Source: Epichloe hybrida
Taxonomy: Eukaryota; Ascomycota; Sordariomycetes; Hypocreales; Clavicipitaceae
Reading direction: 5' to 3'
Assembly: GCA_019022495.1 (NCBI GenBank)
Contig: JAFEKR010000001.1
Span: 992,001-1,056,000 of the forward strand
Length of the DNA stretch: 64,000 nt
In this document: in pieces, positions 59,156 to 64,000 of the stretch
How positions within the stretch are numbered: position 1 is the stretch's first letter
Layout of the letters: every line of letters starts with the position of its first letter
Program-made: the position numbers and the translations under genes
Notes under the pieces: generated by a model
What the model saw: the letters and a program-made list of their open reading frames with translations, nothing else
Told to the model about the DNA's origin: nothing
Databases searched by the model: none

Positions 59156-60006
59156 GGCTGAAAGTTGAACAAGTCTGGAGGGTCTGGAGGGGGTTGAACA
59201 CAAAGCGAGCGAATGCCAGAGCGCGAATGCTCTGCTCTGGCACAGAAAATAAGAGTAGATAAAGTCAGGCCAGTATACGATGGCTCTTATTGCATTGGTA
59301 TGGGTTTCAGAGGGAAAGGTGAAGTTTATCTTAATAAGAGGCTTGCTTTAGCGCAAGTCCCGTGACGACCGAGCGCATGCTTCACTTTCCCCTTGTGGCC
59401 CACCTTATACAGTACACCCCCTGAATTATTTTACAGATCTACATAACAGGGGGATTAAGCGAATCAGGTACTACAAAAGGAAATAAGGGAGACAGAGGCT
59501 GGGATTAGTAAGTACCTAGATTCCCTAATACCTTATATAGAAAACTAGGTATCTTCTGATAGTGCAGTATACTCTATGCATTTTCCTTATAGCTCTCTAA
59601 AATAATACAAGGGGGGAATAGTGCACTTAATATAGCTAATCGCAGCTGTTAAAGGGGAACGAAAAAGTGGGGCTTGTAGGTTTGTAAAATAATTCAGGGG
59701 GAAGTGTAGTTGCAATAGTATTAGTATTATCTCAACTAAAGTTGTAGGTAATTATAAGAGGGGATTTAATAATAAAGAATAGTCTAGACACTTAGTATAG
59801 ACTTAGTATATAGATTACTATGGGTAGCTAGTATTAGGCGTCTTAGCCACCTCCTAGCCACAACGGGGTTGCTAAATAACAAAAGAGGGTTGCTTATAAG
59901 TTATTACCCACGCCCTAAATGTGAGGCGTGGCTCGAGTAGTTATTCACACTTCCCCTCGTGGGGTGGGGTACCCTTCATCATGCCAACCGCAAGCTCACA
60001 TCTGCG
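59156..60006. other. AT-rich accessory stretch with repeats
   Basis: The left end holds the mch1 promoter. The rest is AT-rich with no gene, and includes a MITE-like element at about 59411-59707 and a short perfect hairpin, CCACGCC (59908-59914) and GGCGTGG (59925-59931). Confidence 0.5.
59411..59707. mobile_element. MITE-like element with ~30-bp inverted ends
   Basis: A perfect 19-bp inverted repeat, CCCCCTGAATTATTTTACA at 59417-59435 and its complement at 59683-59701, extends inward through GA-TCTACA and outward through TACAC with few mismatches. The 240-bp centre is AT-rich and non-coding. It is a different family from the element at 8526. A target-site duplication is not obvious. Confidence 0.7.
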
Positions 60007-61070
60007 ATGGATATCTCTCTATATGCAGCGAGGGCGGAGGACATTGACGTGCTGTCCACATTCCAGATTGCCAACTTTTTTCCAAAGGCAAAAATTCGTT
60101 ACTAGAGATGTCTGCAACCTCACTGCCGCAGGCATTACCATGGGACCAGTCTCGCCGACCCTTGTACAGGGTCAGACCAGCTATACCGTGGCAACATCCG
60201 CCGGTCAGCGGCCGAAGGTCGTCCAATTCCGCAACTCAGCCCTGAATATCGAAATCATCAGGCAGGCATGGCAAACTTATCGAGAGTTCGTTCCCCAATG
60301 CAAGTTCTGTGGCATGTTGAGCGATGTCTACGTGTACGAGATGGATCTCGTGGCAGGAGTCGCCTTCTGTCGAGCTCGGCGTCAGCTCCTCGCCCCTGGG
60401 ATGGAACAGCGCCTGCTTCGAACCGCGCAGGACTTTGCGAGGTGTGTGGGCGCGCGTTTCATATTGAATTAGGCTTGTTACCAATTCATGATCTAGGTTT
60501 TTTGCTTCGGCATGGACTAACAGGTTAGGATTGAAGCAACCACCAGATGTCACCCGCGCGTTGTTTGCCCATTATTCTAAGATCCTCGACCAACTTTCCC
60601 TATCCCTGCCCGAACGCTTTCAATTGAAGTTAGATGGAGTACGCCAAGGCCTTCCGCTACTCTTTCGGCCGGACTATCCAATGGTACTTAACCACGATGA
60701 CCTCCTAGAGATGAACATCCACGTAGATGAGAACACTGGATACATCACTGGCATCGTCGACTGGGCCGACGCCATGGTTACCCCCTTTGGCACATCCCTA
60801 GGAGGTCTCGAAATCGTTCTTGGCGTACAAACATCGTCACGCTGGCTCTTTCATCCTGAACACAACTTCCTCCGAGCGCAGTTTTGGAAAACCTTCTACG
60901 ACCTGACTGGACATATTTCCGACGATGACAAGCGAGCGATCGAAGTTGGGAGGCTATTTGGTTTGTTCCGAACGTACGGGTTTGATCGCCGGCCCGAAAA
61001 AGAAAAGGCGTTGACTCTTGCAGAAGGACACCCGGATCTCGTGTGCCTAGAGGCGTTCTGTCCGCGTTAG
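60007..61070 (+). pseudogene. Aminoglycoside phosphotransferase-like gene, frameshifted
   Basis: A fungal member of the APH/choline-kinase-fold family. The family start M-D-I-S-L-Y-A-A-R-A-E-D at 60007 runs 32 codons, ending K-I-R-Y then TAG (60103-60105). The next frame resumes at once with R-D-V-C-N-L-T-A-A-G-I-T-M-G-P, so one extra base is present near 60102-60104. The downstream part is intact: exon end 60441, 55-nt intron (GTGTGT...ATCTAG), exon 60497-61070. The kinase signature reads V-L-N-H-D-D-L-L-E-M-N-I-H-V-D ... G-I-V-D-W-A-D-A, so the catalytic and metal-binding Asp residues survive. Translation from ATG 60140 could still give a truncated product lacking part of the nucleotide-binding lobe. 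Substrate is unknown; many fungal paralogues of this family are uncharacterised. Confidence 0.75.
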
Positions 61071-61623
61071 GTTATATTGTGAATAGGTTATCGTACATAG
61101 CTGATCCCTATTCAATGGAGTAAGTTTTATATACTTTTAGGCCCCCGTACCTTTTCTGTATGGCTCGAATTTACAGTATTATATAGCTCCCAGCCAACAT
61201 CTATATTGCCACCTCTCACACACAATCAGGACATGCAAGTAGGATGCGCGAAATCGAAGCAAATATGTGTGTATGTCTCTGGAAGCCTCTGCTACGCAGT
61301 GATAGTCTAGCATTAAAATGACAGTGAGACAGCCAGAAGTGGATTGACCATAACGACAGTACAGAAGGAGGCAAATGACCGACAGCCCCGAGGGAAGCGA
61401 GATCCGCAGTAAGCTGCGTTGTCTCAAGCACATCCTAGGCGTTAAGAACACCCTGGCGAACCAACTCGTCGACTAGTTCACTTGCGGTCCCGATCGGCTT
61501 GTTAATGAAGACCTTGTGGGAGTTATCAACCCTCTTAGCCCACGTTTGGCCTGGTGGAGGGTCGCCGTCGCCAGGCTGGAGGAGGCCGGGCCAACCTGTG
61601 GGAAGGAAATGCTGTGCATTCAC

Positions 61624-61864
61624 TTACGGAACGAGCCGGCTGTGCGCGGGTACGGACTTGAAGACGACTCCGTGTATATTGGTGAGATCAACAGAGTCTA
61701 TTGCAGTAGCCTTGTTCCAACTTGCCGCGTATGATCCCGATGTCCGATTCAAGTCTGATGGTGTCACGGGCGATAGGATCATGCTGGTGGACCAGATGGA
61801 AACTGAACTTCCCAAGCTGGCCATGTCGAGTGATGAGCCCTACTAGTTCTCTGACATGGTTCAT
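61624..61864 (-). pseudogene. Degraded fragment of a fungal family of unknown function
   Basis: From ATG 61864 (M-N-H-V-R-E-L-V-G-L) the minus strand reads H-G-Q-L-G-K-F-S-F-H-L-V-H-Q-H-D-P-I-A-R-D-T-I-R-L-E, then switches frame near 61718-61723 to W-N-K-A-T-A-I-D-S-V-D-L and N-I-H-G-V-V-F-K-S-V-P before a stop. The paired motifs H-L-x-H-x-H-x-x-I and A-I-D-x-V-D-L-x-x-I-H-G recall small fungal proteins I know only as hypothetical. One extra base explains the frame change. A further open stretch (61435-61623) follows and may be its 3' part after a GTAAGT site, but the intron would be implausibly short. Confidence 0.45.
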
Positions 61865-62578
61865 GTCGATACACATTTCGGACTGAATCCGTGGAAGGCC
61901 ATTATATCTGGAATTCAGACGTCAGGTCAGCGCGAATCAGGTGGTAAAGCAGTGAAAGATTAACAACGGAGGGGGGCGCCAGTTACATAATGGTAGATTC
62001 CTTCAGGTCTTCTTTAGTGAAGGAACGTTGAAGACCAGGAATGGTTGATGCAGTCATGATATTGACGGTGGTCATTTTGGGCGGTTGTCTGCTTCCGATG
62101 GAGATGGGTTGCACTGCTTCTGGTGTTGTGCTTCTTGTCCAGTGAGGGACTGTCCAAGCCTTTTATGCCAGTGATCTCCGAGAGATGTAATATTGGATTC
62201 TCTTGCTCACATTCTGCGGAGTAATGACTCGAACCGCTACCCACGGACGGCATGCGCAGCCAGACAGAAATTTTCCTCACCGCATCGTACCATGATTGCT
62301 ACAGTATATTACGTGAACGGAATAACCAGAGAGAATACTGTAGAGGAATCACCCCCTGTAAGGAAGAAGGCAGCACAATTGTTGCTTTGATGGACGCATC
62401 TGCCTGCACTGCAACCGGGGCCCACCAAAGCCTGCTGCACCAATGACATTAACCGATGATGACACTTCAAAGTCACGCTGGCAAGTGTCACATGCCTTTA
62501 ATTATTTTTCTGACACGTACGGATTAGATGAGCATTGGAATCGCTTTCAAGGGTACATGTAATGATGGAAATACTGTT

Positions 62579-62621
62579 TAGGATGTGGTGTGAAGACCTG
62601 CCTGAGGTCTTCACACATCCT
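62579..62621. repeat. Long hairpin
   Basis: The arms AGGATGTG-GTGTGAAGACCT and AGGTCTTCACACATCCT pair over at least 12 perfect base pairs (GTGTGAAGACCT) plus a further 5-8 across a 3-nt bulge, with a 5-nt loop. No gene ends here, so a terminator role is not supported; it may be the core of a short palindromic element. Confidence 0.6.
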
Positions 62622-62858
62622 GCTTTACGTAGCAGCCGGACCACCTCTATTCTCCATTGATCGCAAACCTGACATCAGCTCGAGTCCATATCCTCACCTG
62701 TTAGCTTCGCAAACAATATCGCTATTTCACACGTCTATCCTATGACTCGGGCGTAGACGGTCAGTTCTGTCAAAAAGACTAATTCCTTCAAGCCACGATT
62801 TCAACTTGAATAGGCATCCGAATACGACACACCACAGATTGTACTTCGCTCAGCCAAG

Positions 62859-64000
62859 ATGGGTGCCCTCTTATCCCTTCCGCTGCTCGCAATCCCGAGC
62901 ATAGGCACTGTACGGTTATCTGAATTCCCCAGATGGGGTTTTTTTTTTCCTTCGTAGATCGACCTTTGACAAACTAAATTTATAGATTGTCTCCTTTGCG
63001 GCAAGCTGCTGTGGTGCTGCGACCTGTTCCATGGTTTGCAGTGCTTGTGGCAAGTGTGGTAACAGGTATGTCTACACTGGTGTTTTAACTTCACATAGTT
63101 CGTCTCTCAACCCGCTACACGGGGAGAACAAGGAGCTATGTACTTGATACGACGACTGATAGTTGTTGAAGCGTCGCTACACGTATTGCGTACGCCCTCC
63201 TGCTTCTGGTGAATTCGATTTTAGCATGGATAATGCTCACTCCCTGGGCGATCGAAAAACTACAACACCTGGCTCTGGATTACGTCAAGATCAACTGTCC
63301 GAAGGGCGAATGTTACGGGTGGCTTGCTGTGCATCGAATCAATTTTGCGCTCGGCCTCTTCCATATCGTCCTCGCCGGTTTGCTGTTTGGTGTCACGTCC
63401 TCGAAGCATCCTCGAGCCGCGATACAAAATGGGTATTGGGGCCCTAAAGTCATCGTCTGGCTTGCATTAATAGTTATTGCCTTTCTCATACCGAATGAGT
63501 TCTTCATTTTTTGGGGAAACTACATATCATTGATTTGCGCTATGCTTTTCCTCATTCTCGGACTAGTTCTTCTCGTTGATTTAGCACATACATGGGCTGA
63601 GTATTGTCTGGTGCAGATCGAGGATACAGATTCTAGGTTCTGGCGGTTTGTTCTCATCGGAAGCACCCTGGCTATGTATATTGGATCAATTGCCATGACA
63701 GTGCTGCAGTATTTTTTTTTTGCAAAGGGTGAGTGCCACATGAACCAGGCCGTCATCACGATAAACATGCTCTTTTGGCTGGTGGTGTCTGTCATATCTA
63801 TTCACCCGAGTGTACAAGAGGTCAATCCGAAGGCTGGTTTGGCACAAGCTGCCATGGTCGCAATCTATTGCACTTATCTCACAATGTCTGCTGTGTCCAT
63901 GGAACCAGACGACAAGCATTGCAATCCGTTGATTCGGGCTCAGGGGACTCGGACAACATCGGTCGTTATTGGTGCAATCGTCACTATGCTGACTGTTGCA
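62859..64000 (+). CDS. tms1: Serinc/TMS1 family membrane protein (5' part)
   Basis: A multipass membrane protein of the serinc family; yeast Tms1 is vacuolar and its activity is unsettled. Exons: 62859-62909, 62986-63065, then 63172 past the window end. It starts M-G-A-L-L-S-L-P-L-L-A-I-P-S-I-G-T, followed by the Cys-rich segment S-C-C-G-A-A-T-C-S ... S-A-C-G-K-C-G-N-S and T-R-I-A-Y-A-L-L-L-L-V-N-S-I-L-A-W. Later family motifs include C-Y-G-W-L-A-V-H-R-I-N-F, G-Y-W-G-P-K, L-V-D-L-A-H-T-W-A-E and Y-L-T-M-S-A-V-S-M-E-P-D-D-K. A run of nine T (codons for F-F-F near 63712-63720) keeps frame. The gene is open to the end of the window; the C-terminus is missing only because the sequence stops. Confidence 0.95.

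Larger units (their letters stand above)
61071..62858. other. Accessory interval with gene fragment and hairpin
   Basis: No intact gene is recognised. The interval contains a degraded minus-strand fragment (about 61435-61864) and a long hairpin (about 62579-62621). The right end should hold the tms1 promoter. Confidence 0.5.

Overview
The window is nuclear DNA from a filamentous ascomycete (Pezizomycotina, probably Eurotiomycetes; the class is inferred from protein resemblance, not proven). The evidence is many short spliceosomal introns (mostly 49-170 nt, GT-AG with CTRAY-like branch sites), a pentafunctional AROM protein, a neurofibromin/Ira RasGAP, a peroxisomal/mitochondrial carnitine acetyltransferase of AcuJ type, and gene density of about one gene per 3 kb on both strands without operons. 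No CRISPR array, rRNA, tRNA or intact autonomous transposon was found. LAYOUT. 0.7-2.3 kb: splicing factor Prp3 (-). 2.3-9.6 kb: gene-poor, containing the divergent histone pair H3 (-) and H4 (+) and a MITE-like inverted-repeat element with a solo end 6 kb away. 9.6-11.6 kb: C2H2 zinc-finger regulator (+). 12.7-17.5 kb: AROM (-). 18.0-26.4 kb: 13-exon Ira/neurofibromin RasGAP (-). 27.4-32.3 kb: Exo70 (-) and Mcm3 (+), head to head. 32.6-34.0 kb: Mak32-like PfkB protein (-). 35.4-37.2 kb: cyclase-associated protein CAP/Srv2 (+). 37.6-39.8 kb: carnitine acetyltransferase (-). 40.8-43.0 kb: Swi3/Rsc8 (-), head to head with ETF-alpha (43.5-44.6, +), which ends 57 bp from adrenodoxin reductase Arh1 (44.7-46.3, -). 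46.7-48.4 kb: uncharacterised fungal four-TM protein (+). 48.7-51.8 kb: MutL-type repair protein Pms1 (-). 52.8-56.2 kb: GPI inositol-deacylase Bst1 (+), with two apparent frame breaks. 57.1-59.2 kb: Mch1-like MFS transporter (-). 59.2-62.8 kb: AT-rich accessory block with a second MITE-like element, a frameshifted phosphotransferase gene and a degraded fungal-family fragment. 62.9 kb to the end: 5' part of the serinc family protein Tms1 (+). HOW THE GENES RELATE. The set is mostly conserved housekeeping: splicing, chromatin, replication/repair, exocytosis, Ras-cAMP signalling (the RasGAP and CAP both act on this axis in yeast), aromatic amino acid synthesis, acetyl-carnitine shuttling and mitochondrial electron transfer. 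Exon structures were built by hand from splice signals, reading frame and remembered family sequence; summed exon lengths are divisible by three wherever a full gene model is given. I found no convincing undescribed multi-gene system. The best leads are two GC-AG introns, the dual-targeting layout of the carnitine acetyltransferase, the PACE-like site at the zinc-finger gene, the paired E-boxes between Swi3 and ETF-alpha, the unresolved Mcm3 N-terminus, and the decaying 59-62.8 kb block.
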